This document shows, in pieces, positions 1 to 11,789 of a stretch of 64,000 nt of DNA. Source of the stretch: Nansenia antarctica (lineage: Eukaryota; Chordata; Actinopteri; Argentiniformes; Microstomatidae). The stretch covers positions 66,639,657 to 66,703,656 of the forward strand of contig OZ022341.1 in NCBI GenBank assembly GCA_963989245.1. The letters run 5' to 3'. The notes under the pieces are model-generated. The model did no database searches, was not told the origin of the DNA, and saw only the letters and a list, made by a program, of their open reading frames with translations. The position numbers were made by a program, and so were the translations under genes. Numbering within the stretch: position 1 is the first letter of the stretch; each line of letters opens with the position of its first letter.

Positions 1-3000
1 TCACTACACACTACACTACCCACAACCACCTCACTACACACTACACTACCCACAACCACCTCACTACACACTACACTACCCATAACCACCTCACTACACA
101 CTACACTACCCATAACCACCTCACTACTCACTACACTACCCATAACCACCTCACTACACACTACACTACCCATAACCACCTCACTACACACTACACTACT
201 CACAACCACCTCACTACACACTACACTACCCATAACCACCTCACTACACACTACACTACCCACAACCACCTCACTACACACTACACTACCCATAACCACC
301 TCACTACACACTACACTACCCATAACCACCTCACTACACACTACACTACCCATAACCACCTCACTACACACTACACTACCCATAACCACCTCACTACACT
401 ACCCACAACCACCTCACTACACTACCCACAACCACCTCACTACACACTACACTACCCATAACCACCTCACTACACACTACACTACCCATAACCACCTCAC
501 TACACACTACACTACCCATAACCACCTCACTACACACTACACTACCCACAACCACCTCACTACACACTACACTACCCACAACCACCTCACTACACACTAC
601 ACTACCCATAACCACCTCACTACACACTACACTACCCATAACCACCTCACTACACACTACACTACCCACAACCACCTCACTACTCACTACACTACCCACA
701 ACCACCTCACTACACACTACACTACCCATAACCACCTCACTACACACTACACTACCTATAACCACCTCACTACACACTACACTACCCACAACCACCTCAC
801 TACACACTACACTACCCACAACCACCTCACTACACACTACACTACCCACAACCACCTCACTACACTACCCATAACCACCTCACTACACACTACACTACCC
901 ATAACCACCTCACTACACACTACACTACCCATAACCACCTCACTACACACTACACTACCCACAACCACCTCACTGCACACTACACTACCCATAACCACCT
1001 CACTACACACTACACTACCCATAACCACCTCACTACACACTACACTACCCACAACCACCTCACTGCACACTACACTACCCACAATCACCTCACTACACAC
1101 TACACTACCCATAACCACCTCACTACACACTACACTACCCACAACAACCTCACTACACACTACACTACCCATAACCACCTCACTACACACTACACTACCC
1201 ATAACCACCTCACTACACTACCCACAACCACCTCACTACACACTACACTACCCATAACCACCTCACTACACACTACACTACCCACAACCACCTCACTACA
1301 CACTACACTACCCATAACCACCTCACTACACACTACACTACCCATAACCACCTCACTACACTACACTACCCATAACCACCTCACTACACACTACACTACC
1401 CACAACCACCTCACTACACACTACACTACCCATAACCACCTCACTACACACTACACTACCCATAACCACCTCACTACACACTACACTACCTATAACCACC
1501 TCACTACACACTACACTACCCACAACCACCTCACTACACACTACACTACCCATAACCACCTCACTACACTACCCATAACCACCTCACTACACACTACACT
1601 ACCCATAACCACCTCACTACACACTACACTACCCACAACCACCTCACTACACACTACACTACCCATAACCACCTCACTACACACTACACTACCCATAACC
1701 ACCTCACTACACACTACACTACCCACAACCACCTCACTACACACTACACTACCCACAACCACCTCACTACACACTACACTACCCATAACCACCTCACTAC
1801 ACACTACACTACCCATAACCACCTCACTACTCACTACACTACCCATAACCACCTCACTACACACTACACTACCCATAACCACCTCACTACACACTACACT
1901 ACCCACAACCACCTCACTACACACTACACTACCCATAACCACCTCACTACACACTACACTACCCACAACCACCTCACTACACACTACACTACCCATAACC
2001 ACCTCACTACACACTACACTACCCATAACCACCTCACTACACACTACACTACCCATAACCACCTCACTACACACTACACTACCCATAACCACCTCACTAC
2101 ACTACCCACAACCACCTCACTACACTACCCACAACCACCTCACTACACACTACACTACCCATAACCACCTCACTACACACTACACTACCCATAACCACCT
2201 CACTACACACTACACTACCCATAACCACCTCACTACACACTACACTACCCACAACCACCTCACTACACACTACACTACCCACAACCACCTCACTACACAC
2301 TACACTACCCATAACCACCTCACTACACACTACACTACCCATAACCACCTCACTACACACTACACTACCCACAACCACCTCACTACTCACTACACTACCC
2401 ACAACCACCTCACTACACACTACACTACCCATAACCACCTCACTACACACTACACTACCTATAACCACCTCACTACACACTACACTACCCACAACCACCT
2501 CACTACACACTACACTACCCACAACCACCTCACTACACACTACACTACCCACAACCACCTCACTACACTACCCATAACCACCTCACTACACACTACACTA
2601 CCCATAACCACCTCACTACACACTACACTACCCATAACCACCTCACTACACACTACACTACCCACAACCACCTCACTGCACACTACACTACCCACAATCA
2701 CCTCACTACACACTACACTACCCATAACCACCTCACTACACACTACACTACCCACAACCACCTCACTACACACTACACTACCCATAACCACCTCACTACA
2801 CACTACACTACCCATAACCACCTCACTACACACTACACTACCCATAACCACCTCACTACACACTACACTACCCATAACCACCTCACTACACACTACACTA
2901 CCCATAACCACCTCACTACACACTACCCACAACCACCTCACTACTCACTACACTACCCATAACCACCTCACTACACACTACACTACCCACAACCACCTCA

Positions 3001-6000
3001 CTACACACTACACTACCCATAACCACCTCACTGACACACTACACTACCCATAACCACCTCACTACACACTACACTACCCATAACCACCTCACTACACACT
3101 ACACTACCCATAACCACCTCACTACACTACCCACAACCACCTCACTACACACTACACTACCCATAACCACCTCACTACACACTACACTACCCACAACCAC
3201 CTCACTACACACTACACTACCCATAACCACCTCACTACACACTACACTACCCATAACCACCTCACTACACTACACTACCCATAACCACCTCACTACACAC
3301 TACACTACCCACAACCACCTCACTACACACTACACTACCCATAACCACCTCACTACACACTACACTACCCATAACCACCTCACTACACACTACACTACCT
3401 ATAACCACCTCACTACACACTACACTACCCACAACCACCTCACTACACACTACACTACCCATAACCACCTCACTACACTACCCATAACCACCTCACTACA
3501 CACTACACTACCCATAACCACCTCACTACACACTACACTACCCATAACCACCTCACTACACACTACACTACCCACAACCACCTCACTACACACTACACTA
3601 CCCACAACCACCTCACTACACACTACACTACCCACAACCACCTCACTACACACTACACTACCCATAACCACCTCACTACACACTACACTACCCACAACCA
3701 CCTCACTACACTACCCATAACCACCTCACTACACACTACACTACCCACAACCACCTCACTACACTACCCATAACCACCTCACTACACACTACACTACCCA
3801 TAACCACCTCACTACACACCACACTACCCATAACCACCTCACTACACACTACACTACCCACAACCACCTCACTACACTACCCATAACCACCTCACTACAC
3901 ACTACACTACCCACAACCACCTCACTACACTACCCATAACCACCTCACTACACACTACACTACCCATAACCACCTCACTACACACTACACTACCCACAAC
4001 CACCTCACTACACACTACACTACCCATAACCACCTCACTACACACTACACTACCCATAACCACCTCACTACACACTACACTACCCATAACCACCTCACTA
4101 CACACTACACTACCTATAACCACCTCACTACACACTACACTACCCATAACCACCTCACTACACACTACACTACCCATAACCACCTCACTACACTACCCAT
4201 AACCACCTCACTACACACTACACTACCCATAACCACCTCACTACACTACCCATAACCACCTCACTACACACTACACTACCTATAACCACCTCACTACACA
4301 CTACACTACCCACAACCACCTCACTACACACTACACTACCCATAACCACCTCACTACACTACCCATAACCACCTCACTACACTACCCATAACCACCTCAC
4401 TACACACTACACTACCCACAACCACCTCACTACACTACCCACAACCACCTCACTACACTACCCATAACCACCTCACTACACACTACACTACCCACAACCA
4501 CCTCACTACACACTACACTACCCATAACCACCTCACTACACACTACACTACCCACAACCACCTCACTACACACTACACTACCCACAACCACCTCACTACA
4601 CACTACACTACCCATAACCACCTCACTACACACTACACTACCCACAACCACCTCACTACACACTACACTACCCATAACCACCTCACTACACTACCCACAA
4701 CCACCTCACTACACACTACACTACCCACAACCACCTCACTACACACTACACTACCCACAACCACCTCACTACACTACCCACAACCACCTCACTACACACT
4801 ACACTACCCACAACCACCTCACTACACACTACACTACCCATAACCACCTCACTACACACTACACTACCCACAACCACCTCACTACACACTACACTACCCA
4901 CAACCATCTCACTACACACTACACTACCCACAACCACCTCACTACACACTACACTACCCACAACCACCTCACTACACTACCCATAACCACCTCACTACAC
5001 TACCCATAACCACCTCACTACACACTACACTACCTATAACCACCTCACTACACACTACACTACCCACAACCACCTCACTACACACTACACTACCCACAAC
5101 CATCTCACTACACACTACACTACCCACAACCACCTCACTACACACTACACTACCCACAACCACCTCACTACACTACCCATAACCACCTCACTACACTACC
5201 CATAACCACCTCACTACACACTACACTACCTATAACCACCTCACTACACACTACACTACCCACAACCACCTCACTACACACTACACTACCCATAACCACC
5301 TCACTACACTACCCATAACCACCTCACTACACTACCCATAACCACCTCACTACACACTACACTACCCACAACCACCTCACTACACTACCCACAACCACCT
5401 CACTACACTACCCATAACCACCTCACTACACACTACACTACCCACAACCACCTCACTACACACTACACTACCCATAACCACCTCACTACACACTACACTA
5501 CCCACAACCACCTCACTACACACTACACTACCCACAACCACCTCACTACACACTACACTACCCATAACCACCTCACTACACACTACACTACCCACAACCA
5601 CCTCACTACACACTACACTACCCATAACCACCTCACTACACTACCCACAACCACCTCACTACACACTACACTACCCACAACCACCTCACTACACACTACA
5701 CTACCCACAACCACCTCACTACACTACCCACAACCACCTCACTACACACTACACTACCCACAACCACCTCACTACACACTACACTACCCATAACCACCTC
5801 ACTACACACTACACTACCCACAACCACCTCACTACACACGACACTACCCACAACCATCTCACTACACACTACACTACCCACAACCACCTCACTACACACT
5901 ACACTACCCACAACCACCTCACTACTGACTACACTACCCATAACCACCTCACTACTCACTACACTACCCACAACCACCTCACTACACACTACACTACCCA

Positions 6001-7273
6001 TAACCACCTCACTACACACTACACTACCCACAACCACCTCACTACTCACTACACTACCCATAACCACCTCACTACACACTACACTACCCATAACCACCTC
6101 ACTACACACTACACTACCCATAACCACCTCACTACACACTACACTACCCATAACCACCTCACTACACACTACACTACCCATAACCACCTCACTACACACT
6201 ACACTACCCACAACCACCTCACTACTCACTACACTACCCATAACCACCTCACTACACTACCCATAACCACCTCACTACACACTACACTACCCACAACCAC
6301 CTCACTACACACTACACTACCCACAACCACCTCACTACACTACCCATAACCACCTCACTACACACTACACTACCCACAACCACCTCACTACTCACTACAC
6401 TACCCATAACCACCTCACTACACACTACACTACCCATAACCACCTCACTACTCACTACACTACCCATAACCACCTCACTACACTACCCATAACCACCTCA
6501 CTACACACTACACTACCCACAACCACCTCACTACACACTACACTACCCACAACCACCTCACTACACTACCCATAACCACCTCACTACACACTACACTACC
6601 CACAACCACCTCACTACTCACTACACTACCCATAACCACCTCACTAGACACTACACTACCCATAACCACCTCACTACTCACTACACTACCCATAACCACC
6701 TCACTACACTACCCACAACCACCTCACTACTCACTACACTACCCATAACCACCTCACTACACACTACACTACCCACAACCACCTCACTACTCACTACACT
6801 ACCCATAACCACCTCACTACACACTACACTACCCATAACCACCTCACTACTCACTACACTACCCATAACCACCTCACTACACTACCCATAACCACCTCAC
6901 TACTCACTACACTACCCATAACCACCTCACTACACACTACACTACCCACAACCACCTCACTACACACTACACTACCCATAACCACCTCACTACACTACCC
7001 ATAACCACCTCACTGCACACTACACTACCCACAACCACCTCACTACTCACTACACTACCCATAACCACCTCACTACACACTACACTACCCATAACCACCT
7101 CACTACACACTACACTACCCACAACCACCTCACTACACACTACACTACCTATAACCACCTCACTACACTACCCATAACCACCTCACTGCACACTACACTA
7201 CCCATAACCACCTCACTACACACTACACTACCCACAACCACCTCACTACACACTACACTACCCACAACCACCT
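1..7273. repeat. 30-bp minisatellite array
   Basis: About 240-250 head-to-tail units. The main unit is 30 bp (TCACTACACACTACACTACC followed by C[A/T]TAACCACC-type sequence). It alternates with a 23-bp form that lacks one ACACACT block. Variation is nearly limited to CACAACC versus CATAACC, ACACACT versus ACTCACT, and rare single changes. Because 30 is divisible by three, the minus strand reads as long open frames of a repeating GSVVCSEVVM/V peptide; these are repeat artefacts, not genes. The plus strand has almost no G. Long blocks recur: 394-855 matches 2097-2558, 1356-1559 matches 3265-3468, and 4430-4681 matches 5380-5631, so there is higher-order duplication inside the array. Confidence 0.97.
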
Positions 7274-7331
7274 ACTGTATTTACCCGCGAGGCAGACTAG
7301 AGCTTTGGAAGTGGATGTCAGCAGCCGCCTA

Positions 7332-7355
7332 ATTTGCATAGCCCCACCTTTATAT
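7332..7355 (+). promoter_or_regulatory. H2B-A promoter: octamer and TATA
   Basis: A perfect ATTTGCAT octamer lies at 7332-7339, the element typical of vertebrate H2B promoters. It is followed by a TTTATAT TATA-like box at 7349-7355, about 60 bp before the start codon. Unlike the other two H2B copies, no CCAAT box is seen upstream; the minisatellite ends at about 7273 instead. Confidence 0.8.
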
Positions 7356-7415
7356 TTCGGGTGTGCGTTTGCCGCCTCTTCATTCGTTTCTAAGAAGTAA
7401 CGAGCCACTATCAAC

Positions 7416-7790
7416 ATGCCTGAGCCTGCGAAGCCTGCGCCCAAGAAGGGCTCTAAGAAAGCCGTCTCCAAGACCGCCACCAAAACCGGCAAGAAGCGCA
7501 GAAAGTCCAGGAAGGAGAGCTACGCCATCTACGTGTACAAGGTCCTGAAGCAGGTCCACCCCGACACCGGCATCTCCTCCAAGGCCATGGGAATCATGAA
7601 CTCCTTTGTCAACGACATCTTCGAGCGCATCGCCGGTGAGTCTTCTCGCCTGGCCCACTACAACAAGCGTCGTACCATCACCTCCAGGGAGATCCAGACC
7701 GCCGTGCGTCTGCTGCTCCCCGGTGAGCTGGCCAAGCACGCCGTGTCCGAGGGCACCAAGGCCGTGACCAAGTACACCAGCTCCAAGTAA
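7416..7790 (+). CDS. H2B: Histone H2B (copy A)
   Basis: A 124-residue core histone H2B that pairs with H2A in the nucleosome. The protein starts MPEPAKPAPKKGSKKAVSKT, with a Lys/Pro-rich N-terminal tail, a KKRRKSRKESYA block, the histone fold at about residues 36-102, and the usual C-terminal helix ending [10 protein letters not shown]. Length is normal for fish H2B and the frame is intact. It differs from copies B and C near residues 18-22 (SKTATKT versus TKTASKT). The ATG follows an octamer/TATA promoter. The 3' flank is odd: the histone stem-loop and the nearby AATAAA seen in copy B are missing, so the message could not be processed by the usual SLBP/U7 route. A distant AATAAA at 7966-7971 might serve instead (inference). 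Confidence 0.97.
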   Translation: MPEPAKPAPKKGSKKAVSKTATKTGKKRRKSRKESYAIYVYKVLKQVHPDTGISSKAMGIMNSFVNDIFERIAGESSRLAHYNKRRTITSREIQTAVRLLLPGELAKHAVSEGTKAVTKYTSSK

Positions 7791-7799
7791 ACAGATTTT

Positions 7800-8340
7800 C
7801 GCCTGTACTACTCCATAGTGAGTTGAGCTCGCGTGCTACAAATCAGTCGAACGTATATGCTGTACTGATTGTGTGTATTGTAACAAGTAAGTACAATGTA
7901 TTTATACAGTACCTTTCCCAGACCAAGGGTCACAAAGTGCTTTACATAACAAGGAAGAAAACACAAATAAAACATTATACAAGAGTGAAAGACACAGAGG
8001 GTTAAAAACAGGCAGAAAGCATACATAACATAAGCATGTATAAGCCATATGTATCAATTACTCGATGTTCCAATTTTCAAAGACTCCAGTCCTTGAATGC
8101 GCCGGAAGTTTTGCGCGCCTTTTTTGTTTTTCCACTCTGCCATTGTTTCTTTCAACTGCTGGAGTAGTGTACTCACTAGTCGTCTAAAACGGTTTCCGGT
8201 ATTAATATAATGGACAGGAGTGACTACACTGCATACATACGCATGGCCAATTTCTCGGGACAGGTCAATTTAAACATAAATCATGAATATAATAATGGTT
8301 TAAACGGCGTTCACATGTGGATAATCTCGTACAATCAATA
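7800..8340 (+). repeat. H2B 3'-flank repeat unit (copy A), with LINE tail
   Basis: This flank is homologous to 9370-9766 plus 10275-10366, and inverted to 60100-60625. Around 7905-7980 it holds an old LINE 3' tail (the CACAAAGTGCTTTACATAAC type) that is present in all three H2B flanks, so the LINE predates the duplications. It ends with a GTTTAAAC-containing stretch at about 8300. No gene is seen here. Confidence 0.75.
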
Positions 8341-8439
8341 AGTTAGCCTACCACTACCGCCAAGACATGCCCACTTATCTATCGATATGCCTTCATATCA
8401 CCCCCATTATGTCATTAACAGGCCAAGTCAGTGTGACAA

Positions 8440-8600
8440 GTCAATAAAAGAGCAATTCCATAGTGTTTTGAGCTGACGTGCTACAATGAAGTCGACGTTA
8501 TAGTATGGTATAGTAGATATTATATAGTACTGGTGTTTAATAACTCGATGTTACAATCTTCAATGACTCCAGTCCTTAAGTGATATCCCTCCCAAAGACC
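8440..8600 (+). repeat. Degenerate extra copy of the H2B 3' flank
   Basis: The stretch carries, in order, CAATAAAAGAGCAATTCCAT, GAGCTGACGTGCTACAA and ACTCGATGTTACAATC, then CCAGTCCTTAAG. These are the landmarks found after H2B-B (9360-9655), but with most of the spacer missing. No H2B codons precede it. This looks like the leftover of an additional, older H2B unit. The same stretch is mirrored at about 62630-62770. Confidence 0.6.
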
Positions 8601-8808
8601 TCTTAATCCCCACTACCTCCCAGTACAGGTTTCTCCACAGTAAATAAGTTAATAATGAAAACATGTAATTCTTCCTTTTTCTAGCATTGTGACTGCCTGG
8701 TCCTAGCATAGATGTATTTTTCTTATGATGACTGATGGATAGGTGATTCTTAGGCTGGCTAACTGGACAACGAGTGTTTTTTTAAATGTTGTTCAGAACC
8801 AGACTCGA

Positions 8809-8863
8809 CCAATAGAATCTAGTGTCAGGAGTCGCCTACTTTGCATAGCTACCCCTTTATATA
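8809..8863 (+). promoter_or_regulatory. H2B-B promoter: CCAAT, octamer variant, TATA
   Basis: CCAAT lies at 8809-8813, the octamer variant CTTTGCAT at 8839-8846 and TATATA at 8858-8863, in the usual order for a vertebrate H2B promoter. The same three elements are mirrored at H2B-C. Confidence 0.85.
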
Positions 8864-8925
8864 GCGGCTGCACTACCTCCACCGTTTCATTCGTTTCTGA
8901 GAAGTAACGAGCTGTTTTCATAATC

Positions 8926-9300
8926 ATGCCTGAGCCTGCGAAGCCTGCGCCCAAGAAGGGCTCCAAGAAAGCCGTCACCAAGACCGCCAGCAAAACCGGC
9001 AAGAAGCGCAGAAAGTCCAGGAAGGAGAGCTACGCTATCTACGTGTACAAGGTCCTGAAGCAGGTCCACCCCGACACCGGCATCTCCTCCAAGGCCATGG
9101 GAATCATGAATTCCTTTGTCAACGACATCTTCGAGCGCATCGCCGGCGAGTCCTCTCGCCTGGCCCACTACAACAAGCGTCGTACCATCACCTCCAAGGA
9201 GATCCAGACCGCCGTGCGTCTGCTGCTCCCCGGTGAGCTGGCCAAACACGCCGTGTCCGAGGGCACCAAGGCTGTGACCAAGTACACCAGCTCCAAGTAA
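8926..9300 (+). CDS. H2B: Histone H2B (copy B)
   Basis: An intact 124-residue H2B with the family start MPEPAKPAPKKGSKK, the histone fold at about residues 36-102, and the C-terminus VTKYTSSK. It differs from copy C by a conservative Arg-to-Lys change in the TITSKEIQTA segment. The gene lies about 1.5 kb downstream of copy A in the same direction, which fits tandem duplication of an H2B unit. It has a full promoter upstream. A perfect histone stem-loop starts 33 bp after the stop codon, followed by AATAAA at 9361-9366, so it looks like a normal replication-dependent gene. Confidence 0.98.
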   Translation: MPEPAKPAPKKGSKKAVTKTASKTGKKRRKSRKESYAIYVYKVLKQVHPDTGISSKAMGIMNSFVNDIFERIAGESSRLAHYNKRRTITSKEIQTAVRLLLPGELAKHAVSEGTKAVTKYTSSK

Positions 9301-9332
9301 ACCGATTTTCGTCTGTATTACTTAACCCAAAA

Positions 9333-9348
9333 GGCTCTTTTAAGAGCC
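9333..9348 (+). terminator. Histone mRNA 3' stem-loop (H2B-B)
   Basis: Perfect GGCTCT-TTTA-AGAGCC hairpin with a 6-bp stem and 4-nt loop, flanked by AAAA and ACCCACC. This is the SLBP binding site that replaces a poly(A) tail on replication-dependent histone mRNAs. AATAAA follows at 9361-9366. Confidence 0.97.
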
Positions 9349-9369
9349 ACCCACCCTATCAATAAAAGC

Positions 9370-10366
9370 AATTCCATAGTGAGTTGAACTTGCGTGCTAC
9401 AAATCAGTCGAACTTATATGCTGTACTGACTGTGTGTATTGTAACAAGTAAGTACAATGCATTCATACAGTACCTTTCCCAGACCAAGGGTCACAAAGTG
9501 CTTTACATAACAAGGAAGAAAACACAAATAAAACATAATACAAGAGTGAAAGTCACAGCAGGTTAAAACAGGCAGAAAGCATACATAACATAAGCATGTA
9601 TAAGGCATATGTATCAATTACTCGATGTTACAATTTTCAAAGACTCCAGTCCTTGAACGCGCAAGGAGGTTTTGCGTGCCTTTTTTTGTTCCTCACTTGT
9701 TTGTTGCTCACTAGTTGTCTAAAACGGTTTCCTCTATTAATATAATGGACAGGAGTGACTACACTGGATTCTTAATAGGACTGGTTGTTAAAATCCCTAA
9801 ATATTCAGCACAACAATTGAGTGGAGTTGGAGATGTCCTCTTGGGTGGAGTGGAATTTGGCAATGATCACCTGGTGCCACCAGTACGACACATCTTCAGC
9901 TGTGGTCCCCGACCTCATTGGGTGTTTCGGCCAGTTATCACAAGACACCCTCTGCCGAGGTTGGCCCACCACAGGCTGATCAGGCAGGCTGGCTGATCTG
10001 GGTGTGTGTCGCACGGTGGCACCACGTGGTCATTTGGGAGCCCATGTTGGGTCCCTACGTTTCAGCCACAGCCAGTGACTGCTCCGTTCTGCTGCAGTGG
10101 ACAGTTCTCTGATTGCCTTCCGTTGGGCCTGTCCTCTGATCCCTACTGCCCTCAGGAGCCTTGTGGTGGAGCTGGCTACAAAGCCTCTGCAGCCCACCTC
10201 CACTGGCCACACCGTCACGTTCCAGCCCCGCCCCTCTGCTTCGACTGCTAAGTTGGCATACCGCAGCCCATACGCATACATACGCATGGCCAATTTCTCG
10301 GGACAGGTGGATTTAAAATAAATAATAAAATATAATAATAGTTTAAACGGCGTTCACATGTGGATC
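9370..10366 (+). repeat. H2B 3'-flank repeat unit (copy B), split by an insertion
   Basis: The parts at 9370-9766 and 10275-10366 match the flank of copy A and, inverted, the flank of copy C. The LINE-like tail recurs at about 9465-9545. At its end the flank abuts H2B codons directly (see 10367). No gene is seen. Confidence 0.75.
9767..10274. other. 508-bp insertion of unknown type
   Basis: The flank reads CACTG then CATACATACG without a gap in copy A (8229-8245) and in the mirrored copy C (about 60180-60205). Here the two halves are separated by 508 bp. The insert is GC-richer than its surroundings and contains short open frames on both strands but no domain that I recognise. No clear terminal repeats or target duplication are visible. 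It may be a fragment of a repetitive element. Confidence 0.55.
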
Positions 10367-10411
10367 TACCATCACCTCCATGGAGAATCAGACCGCCTGC
10401 TACTGCTCCAC
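10367..10411 (+). pseudogene. H2B internal fragment (pseudogene)
   Basis: About 45 bp match the H2B stretch coding [14 protein letters not shown], with small deletions and substitutions, directly joined to the H2B flank repeat at GTGGATC. A longer minus-strand fragment at 59982-60099 has the same junction, so the two are mirrored copies of one ancient fusion. It has no coding capacity. Confidence 0.7.
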
Positions 10412-10834
10412 AGCAGATGAATGTGTGTATCTTAAACGGCGAAGACAAATGTAATCTTCTTGCACTTGAATAGCATTAAGGTTGATGCAGGCTCACTAGT
10501 CAGCTACCTGGACAGAACCTCAAGAACCAATGATGTGAACGAGTTCGGTCATGCATGTCTTTGAATTGTAATAATACCACCAGGTAGCGGGTTTTGTTTA
10601 TGTAGTAGGGCTTTATATACAAAAATGAGTTATGAATAGATCTACAGGATGTAACGGTCCATCCAGCCATTTATACAGAATGCAATGATGAGGATAACAA
10701 CTATCATCTATGATAAAGCGATAATCAAACACTGCCATGAACGAACTGCCCAGGTAGCGGGACACACCCAAGATGCAAACATGAATCAAATAAAAACAAT
10801 TTGTGATATGGTAGAACATAGATTGTTATCTTTC
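10412..10834. other. Intergenic, nothing recognised
   Basis: AT-rich sequence with no coding frame, RNA gene or element that I could identify. Confidence 0.5.
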
Positions 10835-10985
10835 CAACATTAAGTATCATTCTCATTCTCAGCCCACCAAATGCTCTCTGCAGGACAGTGAATGCAGACT
10901 GTAGCTCAGAAAGAGCCTGGTCAGTCGTGGGGGCAATAGCATACTGTACAACAGTGTCATAAGCATATATATATTATTGTATTAT
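10835..10985 (-). mobile_element. LINE reverse-transcriptase fragment
   Basis: Read on the minus strand this gives a peptide around YDTVVQYAIAPTTDQALSEL, then QSAFTVLQRAFGGL. This resembles the region just after the catalytic YADD of fish non-LTR reverse transcriptases, with the second catalytic Asp region degraded. It is a short, decayed piece only. Confidence 0.6.
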
Positions 10986-11089
10986 TGGTGAATATGAAAA
11001 AGAACCAGACCAAGAATGTACTTTTGTTTGTCCAGTAAAACAGATTTAACACCATCATTTAAGACTCCTGATGGTCCTGGACTGAATCA

Positions 11090-11615
11090 ATGTAAGACAC
11101 GTGTAGACACCTAGCCTGTGCTATGGCCGGGTGTAAAGACAGATTGGTGTACATTTAGGTTACATTCAAATGTTAACGACAGGAGTGATTACAAAGCTGG
11201 TAATATATGGTGATTGATTGTGGTGAATTCCCCACATGTCTTGTCCATGAAGATGAGGGGAAGCCACTTTAGATGATTGACATGCAGCCAACGTCCAACT
11301 AGTCAAACAACTCGCTGCCTGTCTGTCTGTCACTCGCTCCTCAACAGCCTTAATACGATTAATACGAGGCTCAAGGACAGCCAAGCAGCGGCAGAACCAT
11401 TATATTATATTATATTATGTTACATTACAAATGTGATGTAATTTAAACACCCCGGTCCACAAAGACCCACAAACACATGGAGAGAGGAGGCAGGCTGACT
11501 ACGTCACCATCGATAAACAATACATACATAAGAACATTTTATTTATTGAATTTACTTATTACTATTATTATTTATTTATTTACAAACAAAGTTATGATTG
11601 CAATTTCAGCTAGTT
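11090..11615. repeat. Dispersed repeat, inverted copy at 29225-29780
   Basis: Several landmarks are shared in reverse order with 29225-29780: ACTAGTCAAACAACTCGCTG, the CACCCCGGTCCACAAAGACC block, and the stretch ending GTTATGATTGCAATTTCAGC. A TATAT/ATTAT-rich core lies at about 11395-11430. No convincing coding potential is conserved. It could be a decayed transposon or part of an old segmental duplication. Confidence 0.65.
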
Positions 11616-11789
11616 ACCAACTAGTTTACAAGCTCTCAGCCCCATCCCCGCGACTGTGTTTCACGACCACCAAAAGAGCTCATATTTATAACACCCCGCC
11701 CCACATCGTGGGACCCTCAACCTTTGGACTCCCTCGCCAGACAACCTGGCTACCTGGACAACGAGTGCTGGTCGCAATCATTTGCACTT

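Noticed and set aside
394..7158. Long minus-strand open frames of GSVVCSEVVM repeats
   Set aside because: They come from a 30-bp tandem repeat whose length is divisible by three. There is no unique flanking coding sequence, promoter or conserved start.
1..7273. CRISPR-like array of regular repeats
   Set aside because: There are no unique spacers; the whole unit repeats, in a vertebrate genome.
7380..7739. Antisense open frames over H2B, H1 and H3 genes
   Set aside because: Histone codon use is GC-rich and stop-poor, so antisense frames stay open by chance. They are parallel in every copy.
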